Assembly: GCF_014333525.1 (NCBI RefSeq)
Contig: NZ_JACSCX010000007.1
Coordinates: 62,001-126,000 of the forward strand
Direction of reading: 5' to 3'
DNA from: Hymenobacter puniceus
GTDB taxonomy: Bacteria; Bacteroidota; Bacteroidia; Cytophagales; Hymenobacteraceae
DNA: 64,000 nucleotides
The notes under the pieces are model-generated. The model worked only from the letters and a program-made list of their open reading frames with translations. It did not search any database and was not told the DNA's origin. A program made the position numbers and the translations under genes. Numbering within the stretch: the first letter of the stretch is position 1; each line of letters opens with the position of its first letter. Positions 57,045 to 64,000 of the stretch are shown one piece after another.

Positions 57045-57518
57045 CTATCTGGGGTCCTGCCAAACCAGCTTCTCTTCGGTTTTATTTTTGTTGAAATCGG
57101 TGCAGTTACCGTCGCCGCGACCTGTGAGGCCGCCGTCGGGGTGGCAGATGAGCTTGCCTTTCTGGTCGTAGAGGTTGGTGTACTGGTCGCAGCAGGGGCT
57201 GGTTTCATAGTATACCACGGCGCCTTTGTAGCGGTAGCGAAATACCTGAATAGGTGGGTTCTGCTTGTTTTCCGCTAAATGCGCTTCAATACGTGCTTTT
57301 AGCCAACCGGGCCGGGCGGTGGTGTCGAACTGCGCAATGGGCGTGTCCGGCACCGGCGTAGTGGTATTCTTGGCCGTAGGGCTGGGCGCAGAGGTGATGC
57401 CTGTGGTGCCGCTGGCCGGCGTGTCGGTAGGCGTCGTGACACTCACGCTTTTCTGGCAGCCGAAGCCGCAGAGCAATACACCCAGCGCAGTGGCCGGCAA
57501 TAGTAGAAAGGAGCGCAT
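57045..57518 (-). CDS. DUF6970-like lipoprotein
   Basis: 157 residues. Lipobox FGC near Cys21. A Thr/Pro linker runs to about residue 65. The domain has VFRYRYKGAVVYYETSPCCDQYTNLYDQKGKLICHPDGGLTGRGDGNC in consecutive pieces: CCDQ, ICHPDGG and GDGNCTDF are the usual DUF6970 marks. Four Cys may form disulfides. Periplasmic lipoprotein of unknown role. Confidence 0.85.
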   Translation of the reverse strand: MRSFLLLPATALGVLLCGFGCQKSVSVTTPTDTPASGTTGITSAPSPTAKNTTTPVPDTPIAQFDTTARPGWLKARIEAHLAENKQNPPIQVFRYRYKGAVVYYETSPCCDQYTNLYDQKGKLICHPDGGLTGRGDGNCTDFNKNKTEEKLVWQDPR

Positions 57519-57614
57519 GGCAGCAGGAAAAGAGGGCTCAAAAGTACGCAGGCCTACCCAAACGCCGGCCCACTGCTGGAACTTACGCCGGCTCCTGACG
57601 CAGGGTTCTGCTTG

Positions 57615-57980
57615 CTAGCCCCCCAGCAACGCCCACAACCGGGGACCAAATACCAGTCCGCCTACGGCCACGGCTGCTATGGCACCGGCCAGCACGGCAC
57701 CAGCCGCCACATCTTTAGCGCGCCCGGCCAGCGGATGATACTCCGGCGACACCAGATTCACCACCGCCTCCACTGCTGTGTTCAGCAGCTCTAGGCTCCA
57801 GACCAGCCCCACGGCCAAGGCCACCAGCGCCCATTCCCAGCGTGCCAGCCCCATATACCAGCCCAGGGCCAGCACTGCTCCCGTAGCCACGGCATGAAAC
57901 TGCAGATGCACCTCACTGCGCAAGGCCGCTGCTATGCCGCGGAAGGCATAGCCGAAGCTGGCAGCCCGGCGCCGCAGCAT
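57615..57980 (-). CDS. dgkA: Diacylglycerol kinase family protein (DgkA/UndP type)
   Basis: 121 residues from ATG at 57980; a GTG at 58019 is possible and would overlap the GNAT stop. Three membrane helices. The catalytic helix shows SLELLNTAVEAVVNLVSPEYHPLAGRAKDVAAGAVL, which includes the ELxNTAxE and AKD motif residues. In Bacteroidota it may phosphorylate diacylglycerol or undecaprenol. It follows the GNAT gene on the same strand, 31 bp apart, so possibly cotranscribed. Confidence 0.92.
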   Translation of the reverse strand: MLRRRAASFGYAFRGIAAALRSEVHLQFHAVATGAVLALGWYMGLARWEWALVALAVGLVWSLELLNTAVEAVVNLVSPEYHPLAGRAKDVAAGAVLAGAIAAVAVGGLVFGPRLWALLGG

Positions 57981-58011
57981 GGCCGGAAACCGCTGGGGCT
58001 GGGACTCCGGG

Positions 58012-58611
58012 CTAGCCACGGGTTGTAGCCTCGAAAGCGCTGAATACTGTGCGGCGCAACGTTTCCCATTCCGGCCGGATGATGCTGAACACGACCGTAT
58101 CGCGCCGGATGCCGCCCTGCGTGTAGCGGTGGCTGCGCAACGTGCCTTCCTGGGTGGCCCCCATGCGGCGCATAGCCTCCTGCGACTTGTGGTTGCGGGC
58201 ATCGGTTTCCAGCTCCACCCGCTCGCAGCCCAGCACCTCGAAGGCGTGGTGCAGCAGCAGATGTTTGCAGGCCCGGTTGAGGCCCGTGCGCTGGAAGTCC
58301 TGCCCAATCCAGGTGTAGCCGATGGAGAGCTTGGCGTCGGCCAGGTCGATGTTGTAGTAGCTGGTGCTGCCGGCGGCTTGCCCGGTTAGCTTGTCCAGGA
58401 TAAGAAACGGGTAGCGGCGCTGCTGCTCCCGGCCACGCACGGCCTCGGTGAGGTAGCTGGCCAGGCTGATGGGGTCGTCGGCACGGGTGAGCGTGTAGTC
58501 CCACAGCGCGGGCGTAGCGGCAGCCAGCCGGAGCCCCTCAAAATCGGTGACAGCCAACGGGCGCAGCAGGGCGCGGTGGTTTTCGAGGAGAATGTCTTGC
58601 GTGAAATCCAT
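58012..58611 (-). CDS. GNAT-family N-acetyltransferase (RimJ-like)
   Basis: 199 residues from ATG at 58611. RimJ/RimL-like: LENHRALLRPLAVTDFEGLRLA at the N terminus, SIGYTWIGQDFQRTGLNRACK with the acetyl-CoA loop region, and ELETDARNHKSQEAMRRMGATQEGTLR, the family's classic C-terminal signature. It likely acetylates a protein N terminus or small amine. Confidence 0.9.
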   Translation of the reverse strand: MDFTQDILLENHRALLRPLAVTDFEGLRLAAATPALWDYTLTRADDPISLASYLTEAVRGREQQRRYPFLILDKLTGQAAGSTSYYNIDLADAKLSIGYTWIGQDFQRTGLNRACKHLLLHHAFEVLGCERVELETDARNHKSQEAMRRMGATQEGTLRSHRYTQGGIRRDTVVFSIIRPEWETLRRTVFSAFEATTRG

Positions 58612-58666
58612 GAGGCACGAAAGGGCACGAAGTGAAAGACCAGCTAAAGATGGCCGGAAAAACAGA

Positions 58667-58698
58667 AACGCCGCCGCCCCAGACAGAGCAGCGGCGTT
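58667..58698 (-). terminator. Hairpin terminator after fumC
   Basis: AACGCCGC (58667-58674) pairs with GCGGCGTT (58691-58698), just beyond the fumC stop on the reverse strand, followed on that strand by TCTGTTTTTCC. Confidence 0.7.
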
Positions 58699-58743
58699 GC
58701 CGAACGAGTTGCGCCGGCCACCAAGGGCGCCCGGCACTAAGTG

Positions 58744-60150
58744 CTACTTCTTGATTTCGCCCACCATGTCCTCGGGCTTCAGCCACTCGTTGAACTGCTC
58801 CTCGGTGAGGTAGCCGAGCTGCAGGGCGGTTTCCTTCAGGGTCGAGCCGTTTTTGTGGGCCGTCTGGGCAATTTCGGCGGCTTTGTAGTAGCCGATGTGC
58901 GGGTTGAGGGCCGTTACCAGCATCAAGCTGCTATCTACGTGCTTCTTGATGTTGGCTTCCAGGGGCTCGATGCCCACGGCGCACTTGTCGTTGAAGCTCA
59001 CGCACACGTCGCCGATGAGGCGGGCCGAATGCAGGAAGTTGTAGATCATCACGGGCTTGAACACGTTCAGCTCGAAGTGGCCGCTCATGCCGCCGATGTT
59101 GATGGCCACATCGTTGCCCATCACCTGGGCCGCTACCATCGTCATGGCCTCGCACTGGGTGGGGTTCACCTTGCCGGGCATGATGCTGGAGCCGGGTTCG
59201 TTATCCGGAATGTGCAGCTCGCCGATGCCGGCGCGCGGGCCCGAAGCCAGCAGACGGATGTCGTTGCCGATTTTCATCAACGAAGCCGCCACCGTTTTCA
59301 AGGCGCCGTGGGCTTCCACAATGGCGTCGTGGGCAGCCAGGGCCTCAAACTTGTTTTCCGCCGTGATGAAGGGCAGGCCAGTAAGGTCGGCAATGTGCTT
59401 GGCCACGTTTTCGGAGTAGCCGGCGGGCGTGTTGATGCCGGTGCCCACGGCGGTGCCGCCCAAAGCCAGCTCGCTCAAGTGGGCCAGCGTGTTCTTGATG
59501 GCACGCAGGCCGTGGTCGAGCTGCGACACGTAGCCACTGAACTCCTGGCCCACGGTCAGCGGGGTGGCATCCATGAGGTGGGTGCGGCCGATTTTGACGA
59601 TGTGCATAAACTGCTCCGACTTGCTTTTCAGCGTGTCGCGCAGCTTCTCGATGCCGGGAATGGTAGTTTCGACCAGGATTTTGTAGGCCGCAATGTGCAT
59701 GGCCGTCGGGAACGTGTCGTTGGAGCTCTGGCTCTTGTTCACGTCGTCGTTGGGGGCCAGCACCTTCTTCTCATCCGAGAGGCTGCCGCCCTGCAGCACG
59801 TGGCCGCGGTAAGCCACCACCTCGTTCACGTTCATGTTGCTCTGGGTGCCCGAGCCAGTCTGCCACACCACCAACGGAAACTCCTTGTCGAGCTTGCCGT
59901 CCAGAATTTCGTCGCACACTTTGCCAATCAGCTCGGCCTTATCGGCATCGAGGATGCCGGCGTCGCGGTTGGTGAGGGCAGCGGCTTTCTTGAGGTAGGC
60001 GAAGGCGCGTATGATCTCCTTGGGCATCCGGTTGATGTCCTGGGCAATCTGGAAGTTGTCGATGCTGCGCTGGGTCTGGGCGCCGTAGTAGGCGTCGGCC
60101 GGCACCTGCACGGTGCCCATGGTGTCTTTCTCGGTGCGGAACTGCGTCAT
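58744..60150 (-). CDS. fumC: Class II fumarate hydratase
   Basis: 468 residues from ATG at 60150. Fumarase/aspartase superfamily motifs: GSGTQSNMNVNEVVAYRG, SSNDTFPTAMHIAA, GRTHLMDATPLTVGQEFSGY and the catalytic loop GSSIMPGKVNPTQCEAM. It interconverts fumarate and malate in the TCA cycle. Class II enzymes have no Fe-S cluster. Its start is 90 bp before the stop of the CHU_C gene (60240). Confidence 0.97.
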   Translation of the reverse strand: MTQFRTEKDTMGTVQVPADAYYGAQTQRSIDNFQIAQDINRMPKEIIRAFAYLKKAAALTNRDAGILDADKAELIGKVCDEILDGKLDKEFPLVVWQTGSGTQSNMNVNEVVAYRGHVLQGGSLSDEKKVLAPNDDVNKSQSSNDTFPTAMHIAAYKILVETTIPGIEKLRDTLKSKSEQFMHIVKIGRTHLMDATPLTVGQEFSGYVSQLDHGLRAIKNTLAHLSELALGGTAVGTGINTPAGYSENVAKHIADLTGLPFITAENKFEALAAHDAIVEAHGALKTVAASLMKIGNDIRLLASGPRAGIGELHIPDNEPGSSIMPGKVNPTQCEAMTMVAAQVMGNDVAINIGGMSGHFELNVFKPVMIYNFLHSARLIGDVCVSFNDKCAVGIEPLEANIKKHVDSSLMLVTALNPHIGYYKAAEIAQTAHKNGSTLKETALQLGYLTEEQFNEWLKPEDMVGEIKK

Positions 60151-60239
60151 GCTTCTATTGGGAGTGAGAAGAGGAGGAAGTGACAGGTAAGGATGCCGGC
60201 AAAAGTACGGAAGGGCCGCCGAAGAAGCGGCGCGCCACA

Positions 60240-63200
60240 TTACTTCACCACTTCCACCCAGCCTTTGCTGGAAGGCGTGCAGAACCGCTCGTTTTCCAGG
60301 GTGTAGTAGTAGATACCGGCAGGCTGCTCAGCGGCATTCCAGTCGTTGCGGTAGTCGTTGGTGGCGTATACCTGGCGGCCCCAGCGGTTGTAGAGGCGCA
60401 GGCGGGTGCCGGGCTCCAGCACATCCTGGCCAGGCTTGAAGAAGTCATTGTTGCCGTCGCCGTTGGGCGTAATGACGTTGGGCGGCAGGATCGGGCGCTG
60501 CAGGTTCACGACCACCGTCTTTTCCTCGGTGCAGGCTCCCTGCGTAACGCGCACCGTGTAGCGGCCTGAGGTGGTGGCCACAATGTCGGGCGTGGTGGCC
60601 TGCGTCGACCAGAGGTATGTGCTGCCGGGCGCGGCCTGCACCCGCAGCCTAACGCCCTCTGCACAACCCGTTGTATCGGCCGGCAACTTGGCGGAAGCAG
60701 CCTGCTGCACCACAGTGCTGTCGCGGGTGGTGCAGCTGCCGTTGCTGACCGTCACGACGTACTTGCCGGGCTGCGTGACACGAATGTTGGTGGTGGTGGC
60801 GCCGGTGTTCCAGCGGTAGGTGGTGCCGGCGCTGGCCGTGGCCGTAAGCGTGAGCGAGCCCCCGGGGCACAGCGCCTGGTTGCGGGGCAGCGTTACCGTG
60901 GGGCGGGACTTTACCCGCACTGTTACATAGGTGGTGTCGTTGCGCGAGCAGCTTCCGCCCGCGCCCAGCGCTATTAGCTGCACCCGGTATGTGCCGGGGT
61001 TCTGGAACAAGTGCACCGGGTTTTTGTCGGTGCTGGCCGCCGTGCCGTCGGCGAAGTTCCACAGGAAGCTGCTACTGCCCACCGAGGTGTTGGCAAACGT
61101 AACGCGGGCCGGGGCGCAAGCAGAATCGACGGCGGCTACGGTAGCCTGCACTGGCACGCTCGTGGCACTGGACTGGTCTATCTTGAACGTCAGCATGTCG
61201 AACCCGGAGCTGCGGCGGCCAGTAGCAAAGGCCGTGGGCGTAGTAGGAAAAGACGAAGTGGTGCAGACGCTTTGGTAGAGCCGCCCCTGCGCATCAAAGC
61301 GGTGTGTAGGGGTATGTGCGTGCTGCACCGACGGGCCGAAGTATGAGCCAAACAGCCGGGCACTACCGGCCGCGCTGATAGTGGTCAGGTATACAGCCCC
61401 CGTTGAGCCGGTGCCGACCAGGGGGGTCACCAGGGGCTGCCCGCCCCCATCGAAGCCCGCCAGATGGATATTGCCGCAGGCATCTACTCCTAGCGCCGTA
61501 GCCTGGGAGAAAGTGAAATTAACCGGCTTGGCCAGAAAGAACTGACTGGTCAGGGCCTTGTTGAGTTTGGCGATAAACACGCTCCCGGCCACCGACAGCG
61601 CGCCGGGCGTAGCTGCCAGGGTGCCGGAGGCGGTGCCGCACACTACCACGTTGCCATCCGCGTCCAGCTCCAGTTTATGCACCTGGTCGATACCATTCAG
61701 GGAACCCACGAACGTGGAGGCCAGCAGGGCGCGACCATCCGCTTGCAGGCGCGCCACAAATCCGTCGCCGGGGGCGGCGTAGCTGGTGCGCAGGGCCCCG
61801 GGCGTCACCGGAAAGTCAGGAGCATTGGTGGCGCCCGCCAGCAGGACGTTGCCGTTGCTTTCCACCTGCAGGCTGCTAGCAATTTCGGCGTTGCCAAAGC
61901 TGCCGCCCAGAAACGTGCTCCACTGCAGCACCGTCAGCGACTGGTTGAGGCTGGCAACCAGCACATCCTGGCCGCTCAGCGTCCGGTCGTAGGCACCGGT
62001 GGTGGTCGGGAAGTTGTCGGAAATAGTGCTGCCTGTTACAACCACTCCCGTGCTGCTCAGCGCCAGCTCGGTGCCGTTGTCGGAGGATTGCCCACCCAGG
62101 TACGTAGAGCCCAGCAGCGCCGTGCCGGCAGCATTCAAACGCGTGATGGCCAAATCGGCATTGCCGTTGGCCGAGGGGTCGTAGCAGCCGGCTGTCACCG
62201 GGAAGTTACTGGATGTGGTCTGGGTGAGTACGTACAGCTCTCCTGCCGCCGAGGTACGCAGGGCCCGCACTTCATCTGCTGCGGTGCCGCCCAGGTAGGT
62301 AGCATACAGCAACTGCGAGCCAGTAGGGCTGAACTTGCTGATAGCCACATCCGGGCCGCTCCGCAAGACATTCTGGTACGCGCCCGGCGTGACAGGGAAG
62401 CCCGAAGACTGCGCGAAGCCTCCGGAATAAATGTTGCCGGCCGCATCGTAGCCGCTGACCGCGCCCCAGGTTTCGCCGGTGCCGCCCGAGTAGGTACAGG
62501 CCACCACCGCCGGGTCAATCACCAGGGCTGTAGCTGAGTCGTAGCCCTGCGGAAACTCGTAGTGCAGCACATTGCCGCTCAGGCGGTAGCGGCAAGGCAC
62601 CTCACGGCGCTGCCCCAGCACGAGCTGATAAGCATAAGGGCGCTGCTCCGCTACGTCGGTTACGGAGGTATGCACCAGCAGCGTGCCGTCGGGCTGCACC
62701 TGCAGGCCATCGGTGCCGCGGTAGCGCAGGGCAATGGCTTCGGGGTGGCCACCGGGCTGCACCTCAAAATCGTACTTCAAACTCCCTGTCTCGGTGCCGT
62801 ACACGCGCAGGTCGGTGCCCGGGTAGAGGCTGGCGTAGCGCACCTCCTCAAACAAGGCCACGTTGCTGGCCCAGTGCGTGGGGTCGTTGCCGATAAAGTA
62901 GTTGTGGTACGCCTTTTCCTGCTGCCGCCCCTCCGGCGTTGCGGCCAAAGCTGCGCCCACAAAATCAACGAACACGGCGTGCCCTCTGATGGGAGTTAAC
63001 GGGGCAGGCTTACGCGTGCGGCTAGCCTTCTCGGCAGCCTCGTGGGCTTGGTGCAGGTCGGCGGCATTGCGCCAGTCATACACCAGGCCGCCGCCGGTCA
63101 GAAAGACGCTGCCGCCCGGCACCTCGGCCCGAAACCGCACCGGCGCGGCCCACTGCTGCTTGTTTTCCACGAAGTGTAAACCGGATCCGGCCTGAGCGGA

Positions 63201-63263
63201 GAAGCTGGCCAGCGAGGCCAACAGCGCCAGGGCCTGCGGCGCCCGGCATGATAGAAATGACAT
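60240..63263 (-). CDS. Giant secreted SBBP/PKD protein with gliding-associated CHU_C C terminus
   Basis: About 1007 residues from ATG at 63263. Signal peptide 1-26. N-terminal DUF7948-like domain HFVENKQQWAAPVRFRA. Residues about 240-650 hold SBBP beta-propeller-like repeats with TYLGG-type turns (four seen: ATYLGGTA, STYLGGQS, STFLGGSF, STFVGS). A PKD domain at about 710-790 shows FLWNFADGTA and NPGTYRVQLIALG. Two Ig-like units follow (LPRNQALCPGGSLTLTATAS), then CHU_C: NVITPNGDGNNDFFKP, LYNRWGRQVY and GIYYYTLENERF. The CHU_C tail is a type IX secretion signal, so this is probably exported to the cell surface by the gldJ/PorP system. Confidence 0.9.
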   Translation of the reverse strand: MSFLSCRAPQALALLASLASFSAQAGSGLHFVENKQQWAAPVRFRAEVPGGSVFLTGGGLVYDWRNAADLHQAHEAAEKASRTRKPAPLTPIRGHAVFVDFVGAALAATPEGRQQEKAYHNYFIGNDPTHWASNVALFEEVRYASLYPGTDLRVYGTETGSLKYDFEVQPGGHPEAIALRYRGTDGLQVQPDGTLLVHTSVTDVAEQRPYAYQLVLGQRREVPCRYRLSGNVLHYEFPQGYDSATALVIDPAVVACTYSGGTGETWGAVSGYDAAGNIYSGGFAQSSGFPVTPGAYQNVLRSGPDVAISKFSPTGSQLLYATYLGGTAADEVRALRTSAAGELYVLTQTTSSNFPVTAGCYDPSANGNADLAITRLNAAGTALLGSTYLGGQSSDNGTELALSSTGVVVTGSTISDNFPTTTGAYDRTLSGQDVLVASLNQSLTVLQWSTFLGGSFGNAEIASSLQVESNGNVLLAGATNAPDFPVTPGALRTSYAAPGDGFVARLQADGRALLASTFVGSLNGIDQVHKLELDADGNVVVCGTASGTLAATPGALSVAGSVFIAKLNKALTSQFFLAKPVNFTFSQATALGVDACGNIHLAGFDGGGQPLVTPLVGTGSTGAVYLTTISAAGSARLFGSYFGPSVQHAHTPTHRFDAQGRLYQSVCTTSSFPTTPTAFATGRRSSGFDMLTFKIDQSSATSVPVQATVAAVDSACAPARVTFANTSVGSSSFLWNFADGTAASTDKNPVHLFQNPGTYRVQLIALGAGGSCSRNDTTYVTVRVKSRPTVTLPRNQALCPGGSLTLTATASAGTTYRWNTGATTTNIRVTQPGKYVVTVSNGSCTTRDSTVVQQAASAKLPADTTGCAEGVRLRVQAAPGSTYLWSTQATTPDIVATTSGRYTVRVTQGACTEEKTVVVNLQRPILPPNVITPNGDGNNDFFKPGQDVLEPGTRLRLYNRWGRQVYATNDYRNDWNAAEQPAGIYYYTLENERFCTPSSKGWVEVVK

Positions 63264-63459
63264 AATAGTCGGCAAAAAGATAAAAATCGGGTGTAAACTA
63301 CTAAAACGGCTACTATTGCCCTATTTGAAGAGGCGCTTTTTCCGGTGGGCAGGTGTAGCTGGATTGCGGGTATCAATCCCCGAATTATGCGCCCTCGAAG
63401 CATAGCCCCGGCACCTATGCGCGCCGTATACCTGGGCTCATCACCAGCATTTATATCCC

Positions 63460-63747
63460 ATGAAAAAGACTTTCGAAGACGAGTCCGACGCGCTGTCTAC
63501 TTCGCCCGCCACGCCTACCGCCCACCAAGACGCCGCCGTAACGCCGCCCCACCACGAGAACCAGGAATCCACCAGCACCCGGATATCCGGCGCTTCGGCC
63601 ACCGCTGAAACGCCCGTGGCCGTAGCCGGCAACGGTGCTCCCGACTACAGCCAAGTGGAGCTGAAAACCGAGCCCGAGTTGCCTACCCCCGACAAAGCCG
63701 GCGGCAGCGCTACCGAGCCCGAAAGCGGCGGCGGCTACAGCGGGTAG
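63460..63747 (+). CDS. Small acidic low-complexity hypothetical protein
   Basis: 95 residues rich in Ser, Thr, Pro, Ala, Glu and Gly without hydrophobic segment, e.g. ESTSTRISGASATAE and PDKAGGSATEPESGGGYSG. No signal peptide. It is likely disordered. The coding call is tentative; the start ATG at 63460 follows an AT-richer upstream piece, and copy C of the REP hairpin follows its stop. Confidence 0.5.
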   Translation: MKKTFEDESDALSTSPATPTAHQDAAVTPPHHENQESTSTRISGASATAETPVAVAGNGAPDYSQVELKTEPELPTPDKAGGSATEPESGGGYSG

Positions 63748-63759
63748 TTACGATAGTAG

Positions 63760-63885
63760 AACGTCATTCTGAGCGAAGGCGCAGCCGAAGCCGAGGAATC
63801 TCGCCAGGGTAGTAACTGATTCTACTACACTAGTGAGATTCCTCGGCTACGGCTGCGCCTTCGCTCGGAATGACGTTTATATTTT
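63760..63885. repeat. REP/MITE-like inverted repeat, copy C
   Basis: AACGTCATTCTGAGCGAAGG (63760-63779) through GAATCTCGC (63796-63804) pairs with the right arm up to TGACGTT (63881-63887), about 43 bp with three mismatches. GTCATTCTGAGC is shared with copies A and D. Confidence 0.85.
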
Positions 63886-63894
63886 TCAGCTGGT

Positions 63895-64000
63895 TTACCG
63901 CTGCACAATTTTAAACGGCACATCAACCACGACTTTGCGGGCTATGCGGCGGTTGCTTTGCACGGCCGGAAACCAGGCCGGGCCTTCCTGGAGCAGCCTG
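63895..64000 (-). CDS. Energy transducer TonB C-terminal domain (cut by window edge)
   Basis: Thirty-four codons on the reverse strand up to stop TAA at 63895-63897. The end reads EGPAWFPAVQSNRRIARKVVVDVPFKIVQR, the usual W-x-P-A...V-x-V-x-F tail of TonB-like C-terminal domains. The N-terminal side is outside the window. Confidence 0.6.
   Translation of the reverse strand, partial: RLLQEGPAWFPAVQSNRRIARKVVVDVPFKIVQR

Noticed and set aside
58741..60183. 480-codon frame on the plus strand
   Set aside because: Antisense shadow of fumC; the translation is a His/Gly/Val-rich string with no motif.

Overview
The window reads as chromosomal DNA of a GC-rich, gliding-type Bacteroidota bacterium, most probably a Hymenobacter or close relative in the Cytophagales. 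Support comes from gliding and type IX secretion genes (gldJ, a PorP/SprF-family protein, a CHU_C-tailed giant protein), many Bacteroidota lipoproteins, an M56 peptidase carrying TonB-plug-like repeats, several DUF families common in that phylum, and recurrent TAnnTTTG promoter elements just before start codons. There are no rRNA or tRNA genes, no CRISPR array, no recognisable transposase and no phage block. The first and last genes are cut by the window edges.

Layout. 1-6000: catalase-like protein (partial), RibD-type reductase, two STAS-like paralogues, small secreted proteins, then a BlaI repressor / M56 sensor-peptidase pair with a visible operator. 6163-14535: a ZU5-like lipoprotein, two adjacent M13 metallopeptidase lipoproteins, a third STAS-like paralogue, an old-yellow-enzyme. 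14695-20545: pirin, Rrf2 regulator with palindromic operator, a HlyD-like stub, a stand-alone acyl carrier protein, a SUKH-3 protein, a fourth STAS-like paralogue, GNAT, Hsp20, a VF530 protein. 20650-24804: GH25 lysozyme, RlpA, a DnaJ-type CbpA with its modulator CbpM and a third gene that may belong with them. 24979-33234: ZIP transporter, methyltransferase, metal-binding lipoproteins, nadC, gpmI, lipoproteins, YjbQ. 33239-41232: beta-helix lipoprotein, prfA, and the threonine operon thrA-thrB-thrC.

41327-49364: haem lipoprotein, MORN/YwqK protein, FAD oxidoreductase, xth, AhpD-like protein, comF, gldJ and the PorP/SprF gene. 49642-64000: a giant AsmA-like protein, an outer-membrane barrel, two DUF4382 lipoproteins, thioredoxin-like and DinB proteins, dgkA, GNAT, fumC, the CHU_C protein and a truncated TonB.

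The two most notable non-coding observations are these. First, a complete-looking transcription attenuator precedes thrA: a 30-residue leader peptide with eight Thr codons, an antiterminator pairing and a terminator. Second, there is a recurring intergenic architecture of long inverted repeats whose arms are built of degenerate short tandem words (TTAGGGC, CACGGATT, TGATGTGC and others). In six of seven loci an arm starts directly at a stop codon. A separate family of four REP/MITE-like hairpins (core CGAAGCATCTCGC or TCATnCTGAGC) is also scattered here.
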